Assembly (NCBI GenBank): GCA_013349325.1
Contig: DUZX01000013.1
Span: forward strand, 1-64,000
Length of the DNA: 64,000 nt
Direction: 5' to 3'
DNA from: Desulfuromonadales bacterium
GTDB taxonomy: Bacteria; Desulfobacterota; Desulfuromonadia; Geobacterales; Pseudopelobacteraceae
Shown here: piece after piece, positions 1 through 8,146 of the stretch
How positions within the stretch are numbered: position 1 is the stretch's first letter
Layout of the letters: every line of letters begins with the position of its first letter
The notes under the pieces: model-generated
The model's database searches: none
What the model was told of the DNA's origin: nothing
What the model saw: the letters and a program-made list of their open reading frames with translations, nothing else
Position numbers and translations under genes: made by a program

Positions 1-88
1 CAGATGCAGCAAACAAACGCCGCATCCGCTCATCAAGAGCCCACTCAATATTTTGAAAACGCTCTTTGACTGCTGATTCAATATCCAT
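1..88 (-). CDS. ISAzo13-like transposase, N-terminus only (runs off left edge)
   Basis: Reading leftwards from an ATG at 88-86, the frame stays open to the window edge for 29 codons. The peptide contains the stretch ALDERMRRLFAAS, which resembles the start of ISAzo13/ISNCY-type DDE transposases, where a 'LDER..RLWAA.EA' pattern is typical. Only the N-terminus is present, so catalytic residues cannot be inspected. No convincing ribosome binding site is seen. It lies just beyond the truncated 3' end of the SWIM gene and in the same orientation, so 89-140 is probably the element's terminal non-coding end. The family call rests on this short stretch alone. Confidence 0.55.
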   Translation of the reverse strand, partial: MDIESAVKERFQNIEWALDERMRRLFAAS

Positions 89-140
89 GCACAACAACTA
101 ACACATTGAGTTAAAAAAGTCATATTATTATTTTACAGAC

Positions 141-806
141 TCAAAGCTGCATGGTCTCGGCCGCAAAGCCTTCTTCAAACAGACGATCCAGGCTGTCCAA
201 AGCATTGTTGATGCCGTCGGCAAAATCACCCATGTTGTAGTAATCAACAAATCCACTGGTATGAAACGCGCTGCGAAGCCCCTTGCGATAAGCGTTCAGA
301 TCAATGCCGACAGCTTTTTCTTTGGTTATTTTCAGTACCAGTTCTTCCCGCAGTCGCCCGTCAGTTGTCACTTGCACCATCAGCATGTCCAGAATGGTCT
401 TCGTATCCTGTGATTCCAGCCACGAACGGATATCATCATCAGAAATCTTTTTAGTGGTGGTCGATGCTGACGGTTCGCTGAATTCGGCTATTTCAATATC
501 GGCAGTTTTTTCCAGCCACGCCAATCCCAGCGCAACGCAATGTTTGCAGAAATCGCCGTCCTGTCCGACCGGGCAGGTACAGGTGTAGTCAAGTTTCGCT
601 TGCTCATTCTTGCCCTGTGTGACTTTAAGTCGCACGTCGTAGGTACGGGTACCGTGAACCTTGGCGGAGATGACGCCGCCTTTTTCGGAGACCGGCCCAA
701 CTGCCCCCTCGTCAAAATACTCTTCGCCTCGCATAAAGGAACGGAGGCCGGCAAGAGCACGCAGGTTTTTTGGCGTAATCAACTCTTTGATGTCATTTGT
801 TGCCAT
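141..806 (-). CDS. SWIM zinc-finger protein, probably C-terminally truncated
   Basis: This 221-residue protein carries a SWIM zinc finger at about residues 75-97 (CTCP..., then CKHC), the CxCx(n)CxH signature of a domain that binds DNA or protein and occurs in bacterial SNF2-associated proteins. The preceding region matches the usual start of the family (entry 'LRALAGLRSFMRGEEYFDEGAV'-like, about residues 15-34). The protein stops abruptly after EEGFAAETMQL, a segment that in the family I recognise normally continues into a longer C-terminal domain. An ISAzo13-like transposase begins about 50 bp beyond the stop, so I infer truncation by insertion. Function is unknown; it is not likely to be a complete protein. 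Confidence 0.7.
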   Translation of the reverse strand: MATNDIKELITPKNLRALAGLRSFMRGEEYFDEGAVGPVSEKGGVISAKVHGTRTYDVRLKVTQGKNEQAKLDYTCTCPVGQDGDFCKHCVALGLAWLEKTADIEIAEFSEPSASTTTKKISDDDIRSWLESQDTKTILDMLMVQVTTDGRLREELVLKITKEKAVGIDLNAYRKGLRSAFHTSGFVDYYNMGDFADGINNALDSLDRLFEEGFAAETMQL

Positions 807-829
807 GCTTTTCTCGATTCTTCAGGAAA

Positions 830-1276
830 TTAATGAGGGAAACCGATACGATCACCTTTGGCAACCACGGGGAGCTTGTCCTGTGCGCCCGCCAGAGATA
901 ACCGCAATCCTTCTTCACCGGCGAGCATCGGGCGTTTTGGCATTTCATCGAGAAGGCGTAAAAGCTTTCCTTCATCGAGCCAACGAACGAGATCGTGTTT
1001 ATCTTGGGTTTGTGGCATCTGCCCTGGCTCCAACAAAACGTGCAGGGTCTGGGCGATTAACTTACGCTTGTCTCCTTCAGGCAAAAGCCCTGCAAAAAAT
1101 GGACGGGTGGCACGATCATCAAACGCCTGTGATTGAAGAGGCAGTGATTGCGATAACGGGATCGAATTACTCGTATTAAGCCAGTCACTCTCATAGGAAA
1201 AGTTCAAGCGGCCATCAATCTGACTCAATGTTCCTATGTGTGTTCAGAACAGCCAGACACTCAGTTCACGAGTCAT
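830..1276 (-). pseudogene. hipA toxin kinase remnant
   Basis: The frame starts at ATG 1276-1274, four bases past the hipB stop, and reads MTRELSVWLF before hitting TGA at 1246-1244. The same frame then continues with HipA-like sequence (THIGTLSQIDGRLNFSYES; PFFAGLLPEGDKRKL; LSLAGAQDKLPVV). Three lesions are visible: the nonsense codon; an apparent in-frame loss between 'AQTLHV' and 'LLEPGQMP', where HipA proteins normally carry the FALL...GGECAGA segment; and complete loss of the C-terminal kinase domain after 'GDRIGFPH'. HipA normally phosphorylates glutamyl-tRNA synthetase; this remnant cannot. A restart at TTG 1228 could give a 132-residue fragment. Confidence 0.8.
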
Positions 1277-1279
1277 AAT

Positions 1280-1513
1280 CTAATCCTCCTGACCTTTTGC
1301 CAGGCCTTCAACACACAGACTCCCGCCCAGCGCATGAAGCACACGGAGAATGTTTTCCAGGCGGAGTGTTGGTTTGCCGGCTTCCAGTTCGACAATGAAA
1401 CGCACACCGACACCTGAAGCCAGAGCCAGTTGCGGCTGCGTTAAGCCGAGGCGTTTACGTGCGGTTCGTACTGCCAGGCCAAGTGAAATTGGAGTGTCTG
1501 TTTTTGTGATCAT
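1280..1513 (-). CDS. hipB: HipB-type XRE antitoxin/repressor
   Basis: This 77-residue protein is a helix-turn-helix regulator of the XRE/HipB kind: 'LGLAVRTARKRLGLTQPQLALASGVGVRFIVELEAGKPTLRL' split over residues 12-53 is the canonical five-helix fold. HipB neutralises HipA and represses their shared operon. I chose ATG 1513 because AGGGGA lies about eight bases upstream and the longer frame begins inside an operator repeat. The downstream hipA is a pseudogene, so this is now an antitoxin without a partner here. Three similar palindromic sites upstream are its likely operators. The gene itself looks intact. Confidence 0.85.
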   Translation of the reverse strand: MITKTDTPISLGLAVRTARKRLGLTQPQLALASGVGVRFIVELEAGKPTLRLENILRVLHALGGSLCVEGLAKGQED

Positions 1514-1515
1514 AA

Positions 1516-1633
1516 ATATTTCCCCTTCGGGAATTATTACTCCGATAATGACATAAATCAAGCGATATTTACTGATCGGGAAATAATCTGAGAGCTGGTT
1601 TGGGTACGATGAAATATTTACCGAACGGGAAAT
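1516..1633 (-). promoter_or_regulatory. hipB promoter with three operators at 49-bp spacing
   Basis: Three related 20-bp sites lie at 1516-1535, 1565-1584 and 1614-1633, each starting exactly 49 bp after the last. Site 3 is ATATTTACCGAACGGGAAAT; the core is an imperfect palindrome ATTTaCCG-N2-CGGgAAAT. On the minus strand a promoter can be read between sites 1 and 2: TTGATT at 1561-1556, 16-bp spacer, TAATAA at 1539-1534. Site 1 therefore overlaps the -10 and the leader, and site 2 abuts the -35, the layout expected of autorepression by HipB. Confidence 0.65.
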
Positions 1634-1805
1634 GTTCTCGTCGAATGCATGCAGCTATAAATCTGAGGTGGCCTCTCCTTTGGAACTGCGGAAAAAGGCC
1701 TTGGATACAGTTGTCGGCTCGTATCCGATGATTTCCTCAAGTGCTGACTTTTCACGCAAAAAGCGGGAAGAAATTGAGCATGAAGAACGGAAGCTTAATC
1801 CATGA
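1632..1805 (+). pseudogene. Antitoxin fragment upstream of PIN toxin
   Basis: A 57-codon frame ends in ATGA overlap with the PIN toxin start (TGA 1803-1805, ATG 1802-1804), the typical coupling of antitoxin and toxin. The C-terminal part (LRKKALDTVVGSYPMISSS... REEIEHEERKLNP) is charged and helical, as expected for a toxin-binding tail. The first ten or so residues are encoded by sequence overlapping the third hip operator and do not look like a DNA-binding domain, so I infer the N-terminus has been lost. No family could be assigned with certainty. Confidence 0.45.
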
Positions 1806-2002
1806 GATACGTTCTTGATGTCTGCGCTATTATCTCTCTCGTAAAAAATGAGGATGGTGAGCTGATTGTTCGGCAGGCACTTGAATCCGAGAATAATGTC
1901 AGCTTTATGGCATACGCCCTGGTGGAAATATCAACATTTTCGGCTATTGCAATGAGGGCACAAGCATTGCGCCCCTGCGAAAATGTTGATATGAAACGGT
2001 AA
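1802..2002 (+). pseudogene. VapC-type PIN toxin, truncated by an intergenic repeat
   Basis: The first 34 codons (MRYVLDVCAIISLVKNEDGE...) are the start of a PIN-domain ribonuclease: the beta strand ending in the first acidic ligand (D6) and the following helix are clear. From about 1906 the reading frame runs into a copy of the GTAGGGGCG repeat also present at 18129-18210, and the last 30 or so codons are repeat-encoded up to TAA at 2000-2002. The other acidic residues of the active site are missing, so the product should be inactive. The antitoxin fragment lies immediately upstream. Confidence 0.7.
1906..1979 (-). repeat. GTAGGGGCG-family repeat, copy 1 (partial)
   Basis: The segment from TATGGCATACGCCCTGG to GCGCCCCTGCG matches the reverse complement of the complete copy at 18129-18210 with only a few mismatches. 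The outer GTAGGGGCG end on the left side is missing, so this copy is slightly truncated or has decayed where it joins the PIN gene. Confidence 0.8.
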
Positions 2003-2022
2003 ATCGGCAATTTCCTTATCCC

Positions 2023-4008
2023 TTACAGCTTGAATCGACCTACCAGTTGTTCAAGATCGCTTGCCAGGCAGTTGAGTGCTGATGCCGCTTTGGCCGTATC
2101 ATGGCCTCCGCTTGCTGTTTCCTGGACAACATCCGTTATCTGGTTGATGTTGGATGAAATTTCACCGGTAACGGCAGTCTGCTCTTCAGCTGCAGTTGCT
2201 ATCTGGTGAACTTGCACAGTGACATCATTGATTGCATCTAAAATCTGCTGTAGAGCCTCACCAGATTTGCGGGAACTTTCCATGCCTCGCTCAACCTCTG
2301 TGACGCCATTTTCCATACTCGTTACTGCCCCGCTAGTTTCTTGCTGTATTCCCTTGATCATTGCTCCGATCTCTTTGGTCGCCCTCGTGGTACGTTCTGC
2401 CAGGGCTCTAACTTCATCGGCAACGACAGCAAAACCCCTGCCTTGCTCTCCCGCACGAGCGGCCTCAATTGCAGCATTAAGCGCTAAGAGATTGGTCTGG
2501 TCGGCGATGTCTTCTATTGTACCTACTATTGCGCCAATTTGATCTGAACGAGCTCCTAAACTTTCTACGGTATGAGCAGATTCCCTGACCCGTTCGGCAA
2601 TATTTTGCATGCCTACCAGAGTCTGCTGCACTACATGAGCGCCACCCTTTGCATTGTCTGTGGCACGGTTGGCAACTTCAGCAGCCAATGTACAATTGTG
2701 TGATATGTCGTTTGATGTTGCTGACATCTCTTCGCTGGCTGTCGCTACTGTGGTTGATTGACAGGCGACCTCTTCTGCGGCAGTTGCAATCTGTTCAGCA
2801 GTACTATGCAGTTGGGCTGCAGAAGTTGTTACCTGCTGTGTTGTGCTGGAAACCTGTGAAATAATGCTATGCATGTTCTCAACAAATTTGTTGAACCAGT
2901 GACATACCTCACCAAATTCGTCATGTCGATTTTCATCAAGACGGTGCGTAAGATCTCCCTCACCCTCTGCGATATCCTTCAAAACAGAAACCATATTTTT
3001 CAGCGGTCGCCTGATACTGACAAACAGCATAAAGCCGATTGCTAAGGCAGCCAGTGTCATGGTCAGCGCAATGACAATACTGATCCCTAATGATCGCTTA
3101 GCCGATGAATCCAGTTCATCAGCCCCTTCAATGAGGTGTTTGGAAAGATGATCTTCCACTTCTTTCATGGAGTTGATTTTTTCAGTAATCGTTGTGAACC
3201 ACGTTTCCGGTGCGATCCCAAATTCACCAGTTGAAGATTTAGCCAGAACTGCTGCACGCATCTCATCAACCTTGGCTGCAGCAGGTGTATTCAGTTTTTC
3301 CTTCGTATAGGTGAGTAGTTGCTGGTGAGCAAACTTTGAGAACATGGCAAAATGCTCATTCTGAGCGGCAATGACTCCTAGGAAGCGCCGATAGGTTTCG
3401 TCTTCAAAATGTCCGGCGCTGAGAACTGCATTTAATGTCGCTCGTTCACGGCCAGCCTGTTCTTTCAGGTTCAGAAAAGAGAAGTAAGTTACAGCGTCAG
3501 CTACAACATCAGCCTGATTACTTGTTGTGGCAATTGAAGAAATAATATCCACATAACTGCCGATAGCTTGCGTATAGAATGCAAATGATTCCTTGCCTTC
3601 CAGCTTAAGGCCGTCAGCATTATTTCTGATATCAGAGAGTCTTTCCAGCTTACTACCTGCTTGGCCAAGTGACGATTTAACGAGTTCCAGTCGAGTAGTA
3701 TTTGCGGTAACAAATTCATTCAGCTTTTTTACCTTGCTATTGGTTTCCTCCCGCTGTTTAGACAATTCTGTCTTGAATTTCTCACCCTTGGAAGCTAGGT
3801 ATCCGGCTGTCATGCCACGTTCTTTCTGAAGTTCGTGAATCAAGGAACTGGTCGCTACAGCGAGTGATGCCTGAATTTTCGATGATTCTGAATTTTTAGT
3901 GACGTCATATCGTGAGGCAACATCCTTTGCGGCAAAATAGAGCATGCCCACAATCGGCAACAGCAGCATGATCAACATTTTAGTACCGATTTTAAGGTTC
4001 TTAAGCAT
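2023..4008 (-). CDS. Methyl-accepting chemotaxis protein with NIT sensor domain
   Basis: This 661-residue chemoreceptor has a transmembrane segment at about residues 10-27, a periplasmic domain to about 300, a second transmembrane segment at about 303-328, a HAMP linker to about 380 and a cytoplasmic signalling domain. The periplasmic part has the NIT hallmark '[17 protein letters not shown]' followed by 'KQREETN', a domain proposed to sense nitrate or nitrite. The hairpin tip is intact ('[24 protein letters not shown]'), so it should contact CheA and CheW. No che genes adjoin it. The gene is complete and flanked on both sides by toxin-antitoxin debris. The ligand is inferred from the domain only. 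Confidence 0.9.
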   Translation of the reverse strand: MLKNLKIGTKMLIMLLLPIVGMLYFAAKDVASRYDVTKNSESSKIQASLAVATSSLIHELQKERGMTAGYLASKGEKFKTELSKQREETNSKVKKLNEFVTANTTRLELVKSSLGQAGSKLERLSDIRNNADGLKLEGKESFAFYTQAIGSYVDIISSIATTSNQADVVADAVTYFSFLNLKEQAGRERATLNAVLSAGHFEDETYRRFLGVIAAQNEHFAMFSKFAHQQLLTYTKEKLNTPAAAKVDEMRAAVLAKSSTGEFGIAPETWFTTITEKINSMKEVEDHLSKHLIEGADELDSSAKRSLGISIVIALTMTLAALAIGFMLFVSIRRPLKNMVSVLKDIAEGEGDLTHRLDENRHDEFGEVCHWFNKFVENMHSIISQVSSTTQQVTTSAAQLHSTAEQIATAAEEVACQSTTVATASEEMSATSNDISHNCTLAAEVANRATDNAKGGAHVVQQTLVGMQNIAERVRESAHTVESLGARSDQIGAIVGTIEDIADQTNLLALNAAIEAARAGEQGRGFAVVADEVRALAERTTRATKEIGAMIKGIQQETSGAVTSMENGVTEVERGMESSRKSGEALQQILDAINDVTVQVHQIATAAEEQTAVTGEISSNINQITDVVQETASGGHDTAKAASALNCLASDLEQLVGRFKL

Positions 4009-4257
4009 GATTCAAGACTCCTTTGTCTTTTTACAATTATCCGGCATGATGTTGGCGTATAGTCTTCATTAAATTTGAATTTATACACCAGATCTTGGTG
4101 ATTTTAAAGTGGAATTTGAAGTGATCTATCGAAGGATATGAGTTGGAGTTTTTATTATACCGATGGGAATCTCTTGTTGCCCCTCAACGTTGAAATAGGC
4201 AATTTAAACCCGTATTTAACATCATCTAAAAATAACTATTGTGATATAAACAAGTAA

Positions 4258-4392
4258 CACACTGCCTTGAATGGCAGTGCTGATGCACTGGTTACCTTTA
4301 ACACCAAAGATTTTGCTGCCGCCGCCGACCGTTTTTCACTGAAACTGGTGACACCGGCTGAATGCATCAAAATGACAGGAGACATAGCATGA
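4258..4392 (+). pseudogene. PIN-domain toxin C-terminal remnant
   Basis: An open frame following TAA at 4255-4257 reads TALNGSADALVTFNTKDF... LKLVTPAECIKMTGDIA and ends in TGA at 4390-4392, overlapping the next gene's ATG. 'ALVTFNTKDF' followed by a strand and 'TPAE' is the C-terminal third of a COG1569/PIN_3-type toxin, including the acidic residue of the last active-site motif. The N-terminal two thirds are absent and no start codon precedes it. The ATGA overlap shows it once formed a toxin-antitoxin operon with the following gene. Confidence 0.7.
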
Positions 4393-4640
4393 GTCAATAC
4401 GCCCTCCGCATCCCCGATTCACTTGCCGGTTATGCAAAAGCACTGGCACGTGAAGACAACGTATCGCTGAATCAGTTTATCGTATTAGCACTGGCTGAAA
4501 AAGTATCTGCCTTAAAAACAGAAACCTTTTTCAGGGAGCGTGCTGAATGGGCTAATCCTGAGAAGGCATTGAACATTCTTGATTCGATAAGGAAACTTCA
4601 ACCAGTTCCTGGAGATGATCTTCCTTTGTCTGAACCATGA
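4389..4640 (+). CDS. Orphan antitoxin, ribbon-helix-helix-like (HicB/CopG type)
   Basis: This 83-residue protein begins MSQYALRIPDSLAGYAKALAREDNVSLNQFIVLALAEKVSAL, which is the strand-helix-helix pattern of ribbon-helix-helix DNA-binding antitoxins ('lRiPdsL...A...g.SlNqfi..AlaEk'). The C-terminal half is charged and would wrap its toxin. I chose ATG 4389 because AGGAGA lies seven bases upstream and it overlaps the stop of the PIN remnant. The cognate toxin is reduced to a C-terminal fragment, so the antitoxin is probably an orphan repressor. Confidence 0.75.
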   Translation: MSQYALRIPDSLAGYAKALAREDNVSLNQFIVLALAEKVSALKTETFFRERAEWANPEKALNILDSIRKLQPVPGDDLPLSEP

Positions 4641-4730
4641 TTGGTGGGATTTTATGATTTACAAGATTTTCCTTCCCCTCCGTCGTTCTGTCTTGAGATA
4701 GTCACAGGCCTTCACTCACCGCCGCATATT

Positions 4731-6746
4731 TCACTCCGCCGCCCGCACCTCGACCGTCACATCATACAGCGTACTCCCGCGACCGCCGTCAGTCAGGCGC
4801 TGCGAAGTCAGGGCGTTTACACCCCGTTCTCCGGCGATAAACTCACGCCACCAGACCCCTTCTGTTACCACCGTCCCGGCTGGAACCTGCTCCGAAATCC
4901 GCAGCGTAAACGTAACCTGTCCACGATCATTAGCGGCGATCACCGCCTGTTCATCAGCCAGGCCGCGCAGTTCGGCATCACTGCGGTTCATCAGCAAGTG
5001 CATGCATGCCTGCCGCGTGCGCAGATCATCGCGCTCATAGAAGCTTGAGTTTAGTGCGTAGGGGGTTGTCGCCGGCTGGAGCCGCAGCGGAAATCCGTCA
5101 GTGGCGGCGTGTGTCGGCAACGGGCGCGGTAATGGCTCGGCCTCGCGCTCATTTTTGATCTCGATCCGCCCGGAAGCGGTCAGCCAGATTCGCTTGGGAT
5201 CGGTCGGCAGATTTAACAGAACTGGCACTCCTTGTCGCAGCTGTTCGGTGGTGGATGCATCTCGCCAGGCAGTATCGTATGTGACCAACTGTTCGATCAG
5301 GTCAGAAGCGCTCTGCCGGAAAAAAGGGTGGTTCCACCCCATGCCGACAGCCAGCGATCGGAAAACATCCCAATTGCTCTTTGATTCACCGATTGGCGCA
5401 ATGACCGCATCGCAGCGCTGGGCATGGTAGCCACCATAGCAGCGGAACAGATCGGCCTGTTCCAGCGAACTGGTGGCGGGGAGCACGATATCGGCATAGC
5501 GGGCGGTGTCGGTCATGAAGCGCTCGTGTACGACAGTGAAGAGATCCTCCCGTTCCAGGCCGCGTATGACGGCATTCTGATCGGGGGCGATGGCGGCCGG
5601 GTTGGAGTGGTAGACGTAGAGTGACATCACGCGCGGTGCATCAAGTTCCGTCAGCGCATCCCCCAGCTGGTTCATGCTGACCAGCCGGGTAGGTTCCGTC
5701 ATGAAATCCTCACGGGTGACACGCTGCAGCGGAAACGCCGCACCGGTAGATGTGCCGATGAAAATGCCGCCCCCCGGCTTCGTCCAGGCGCCTATCACTG
5801 CCGGCAGGCAGCTGATCGTGCGCACCGTCATGGCCCCGTTACCGTAGCGGGTCAGGCCGCTTCCCAGGCGGATGAAGGGTGCCCGGGCAGCGGCATACTC
5901 ACATGCCATTCGTTCGATGATTTCAGGCGGCAACCCGCAGAGCGCCGACATCAGCTCCGGTGTACAGTCGGGTAGAATCTGTGCTGATAGCTCTTCAAAA
6001 CCGGATACGTTGGCGGCAATGAAGGCGTTGTCCAGCAGACCGTCCCGTTCGATCACATGCAGCATCCCCAGTGCCAGAGCGCCATCACCACCCGGAGTAA
6101 CGATAAAGGCTTCATCGACAGCCTCACAGGTGGGGGTGCGATAGGTGTCGATCGCCCAGACACGGGCACCGCGTCGGCGTGCCTCCTGAGCATCGCGCAT
6201 GGCGTGGATACTGGTTGCGGCGGCGTTGATGCCCCACAGAATCACCAGATCACTCTCGCCAATTTCGTTCGGTTGCATGGCCGGAGTATCGCCCATAATC
6301 GCCTTCCAGCCGGCATCCTTGGCCGGTGAGCAGATGGTGCGCTCCAGTCGTGATGCACCCAGCTTGTGAAAGAAGGGGTGGCCGCTGTTGCGCTGCACGA
6401 GTCCCATGGTGCCGGCGTAGGAATAGGGCAGGATGCATTCCGCCCCGTAGCGGGTAATCAGCTCCTGCCAGCGCGAGCAGATCAGCTTAATGGCGTCTTC
6501 CCAGGATATCGGCTCAAATTTTCCCTCCCCTTTTACTCCGCAGCGGATCAGCGGTGTCTTCAGGCGGCGTGGCGAGTGGACGGTCTGCTCATAATGCTTC
6601 ATCTTGCTGCAGAGCAGGCCGCGCGTAACCGGGTGAGCCGGGTCGCCGGCTACAGAGACGGCACACCCCTCCGCAACGGACACCAGCAGGCCGCAGGTGT
6701 CAGGACAATCGTAGGGGCAGACGGATCTGTGGCTGGTTGTAAGCAT
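4731..6746 (-). CDS. Molybdopterin oxidoreductase (DMSO reductase family)
   Basis: This 671-residue enzyme belongs to the bis-MGD molybdoenzymes. The N-terminus has a [4Fe-4S] motif with C10, C14, C18 and C46 (CPYDCPDTC...GLLC). C139 in 'TICSPAKDAGW' occupies the position of the molybdenum ligand in this superfamily. The C-terminal dinucleotide-binding domain is present ('LLMNRSDAELRGLADEQAVI...'). There is no Tat signal, so it should be cytoplasmic. No electron-transfer subunit adjoins it, and the substrate cannot be told from sequence; formate-dehydrogenase-like, polysulfide or other oxoanion chemistry are all possible. Cofactor genes moaA and fdhD-mobA lie 42 kb away. Confidence 0.85.
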   Translation of the reverse strand: MLTTSHRSVCPYDCPDTCGLLVSVAEGCAVSVAGDPAHPVTRGLLCSKMKHYEQTVHSPRRLKTPLIRCGVKGEGKFEPISWEDAIKLICSRWQELITRYGAECILPYSYAGTMGLVQRNSGHPFFHKLGASRLERTICSPAKDAGWKAIMGDTPAMQPNEIGESDLVILWGINAAATSIHAMRDAQEARRRGARVWAIDTYRTPTCEAVDEAFIVTPGGDGALALGMLHVIERDGLLDNAFIAANVSGFEELSAQILPDCTPELMSALCGLPPEIIERMACEYAAARAPFIRLGSGLTRYGNGAMTVRTISCLPAVIGAWTKPGGGIFIGTSTGAAFPLQRVTREDFMTEPTRLVSMNQLGDALTELDAPRVMSLYVYHSNPAAIAPDQNAVIRGLEREDLFTVVHERFMTDTARYADIVLPATSSLEQADLFRCYGGYHAQRCDAVIAPIGESKSNWDVFRSLAVGMGWNHPFFRQSASDLIEQLVTYDTAWRDASTTEQLRQGVPVLLNLPTDPKRIWLTASGRIEIKNEREAEPLPRPLPTHAATDGFPLRLQPATTPYALNSSFYERDDLRTRQACMHLLMNRSDAELRGLADEQAVIAANDRGQVTFTLRISEQVPAGTVVTEGVWWREFIAGERGVNALTSQRLTDGGRGSTLYDVTVEVRAAE

Positions 6747-6862
6747 GGTTCCTCCCTGTTTTTTTGCTCGTACCGGGCAAAGTGTTGAATTGAAACCCCG
6801 TATCTGTTATTTTTCAAAGCGCGCATATCCGCTCTATTTTTCGACGCAGGAAAGGCTCTCGT

Positions 6863-8146
6863 ATGGCGGTACTCTTCCAGGCTGAACTTGTTTTCATGCC
6901 GCTTCATGACATCCTGCAATGGATCGACATGAATCGGATGTCATGCGTTGTTGCAATCCGGCATGGCGAAGAAGAAGAGATGACCTTTTTTATGGAGTCG
7001 GGAAGGATTATCTACGCCACATCCCCCAAACCGGGCAGAAGACTGGGCGAATTTCTGGTCAGGTCCGGCGCGCTGACCGGACCGCAGTCTTTCACCTCAT
7101 TGAACGAAAGCCGTAAAGCGAACACTTCCTTCACCCGCTACCTGGTTGAGCATGAGATGATCACCAGCCAGGAGTTAACGACGGTTTTCGCCCAGTTGAT
7201 CGAAACACTGCTGATTGATGTGTTTTCCAACAAGAGCGGTTCTGTCCTGGTTACCAGCCCGCTACCCGATGCGGTTTTGGAAGGGCCGATCCAGATAGAG
7301 ACCGGCCGTGCAATATTTGATGCCGTACGGGTAATGGACGAGCGTGAGCGGGATACCCGCAAACGGGACGAAGCTATTGAAGCGGTCAGTCACCGTCTGT
7401 ACAGCGAAAACTTCCAGTTACCGGTCATGCCGGGTGTCATGACACAACTGGTAGCCCTGCTGGCGGATGAGAAAAGCAGTTTTCATGATATGGCCAAGCT
7501 GATTATGACCGATCAGGTGCTGATCTCCAATATCCTGAAAATAGCCAACTCATCATTTTATGGTGGTTCCGGCCAGGTGGATTCGCTGCAGTTTGCCATC
7601 GTGCGGCTGGGGATGCGCGAAATTGTCAATATCGTTACGGCGCTTCAGATCTGTTCGCTGAAATCAAAGGATGTCCCCCAGGAGCAGATGCAGGCCATTC
7701 TCGACTATTCTCTGAAAGTCGCATTTGTCGCCAGTGGACTGGCCCGCGAATGCCGCCTTGATTCGGAAGAGGCTTTTCTGGGTGGATTGCTGCTTGATCT
7801 GGGAAAAACGGTGATATTGAGTGTCGCCAAGGATTACCGCATCGAACAGGCCTTACTGGATGAGCTGCTGACAGCCCGGCACGCCGAAATAGGAGCCATG
7901 ATTGCCCAGAAATGGAATTATCCCGAAACTATCCAGAAGCTGATCCGCTATCATCACAACCACGGATTCGGTGGTATCAGCAATCAAATGATTGATCTGT
8001 TCCAGGTTGCCGACCAGGTTGTTCTGACAAACGCCGACGGAGAGCTGGATGCCGATCAGATGCTGTCACTCAACCTTTCATATGAAACGGTGCTGGATGC
8101 CTATTCCAGGGCCATGGATACCTTTGACCAGATCAAGTCACTTTAA
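6863..8146 (+). CDS. DUF4388-HDOD domain signalling protein
   Basis: This 427-residue protein has an N-terminal DUF4388 (PatA-like) domain at about residues 4-140 and an HDOD domain at about 185-380 ('LPVMPGVMTQLVALLADEKSS', 'ILKIANSSFYGG', 'VRLGMREIVNIV', 'GGLLLDLGKTVIL', then 'YHHN'). HDOD domains resemble HD hydrolases without necessarily keeping catalytic residues and usually act in signalling. A ribosome site GGAAAGG lies upstream of ATG 6863. It is divergent from the molybdoenzyme and converges on acnA, overlapping its stop by four bases. The partner and stimulus are unknown. Confidence 0.85.
   Translation: MAVLFQAELVFMPLHDILQWIDMNRMSCVVAIRHGEEEEMTFFMESGRIIYATSPKPGRRLGEFLVRSGALTGPQSFTSLNESRKANTSFTRYLVEHEMITSQELTTVFAQLIETLLIDVFSNKSGSVLVTSPLPDAVLEGPIQIETGRAIFDAVRVMDERERDTRKRDEAIEAVSHRLYSENFQLPVMPGVMTQLVALLADEKSSFHDMAKLIMTDQVLISNILKIANSSFYGGSGQVDSLQFAIVRLGMREIVNIVTALQICSLKSKDVPQEQMQAILDYSLKVAFVASGLARECRLDSEEAFLGGLLLDLGKTVILSVAKDYRIEQALLDELLTARHAEIGAMIAQKWNYPETIQKLIRYHHNHGFGGISNQMIDLFQVADQVVLTNADGELDADQMLSLNLSYETVLDAYSRAMDTFDQIKSL

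Noticed and set aside
4009-4070. FliA-type promoter upstream of the chemoreceptor.
   Set aside because: A GCCGGATAA sequence on the minus strand resembles the FliA -10 GCCGATAA, but no matching -35 is present at the right distance.
1802-4392. The PIN N-terminal fragment (1802) and PIN C-terminal fragment (4258) as halves of one toxin split by the chemoreceptor gene.
   Set aside because: The N-terminal piece looks like a PF01850-type VapC with the antitoxin upstream, while the C-terminal piece looks like a COG1569/PIN_3 protein with the antitoxin downstream. Two separate decayed modules fit better.
4731-6746. Assigning the molybdoenzyme as formate dehydrogenase.
   Set aside because: No Sec/Cys-His formate motif could be identified, and no partner subunits adjoin it, so only the family is named.
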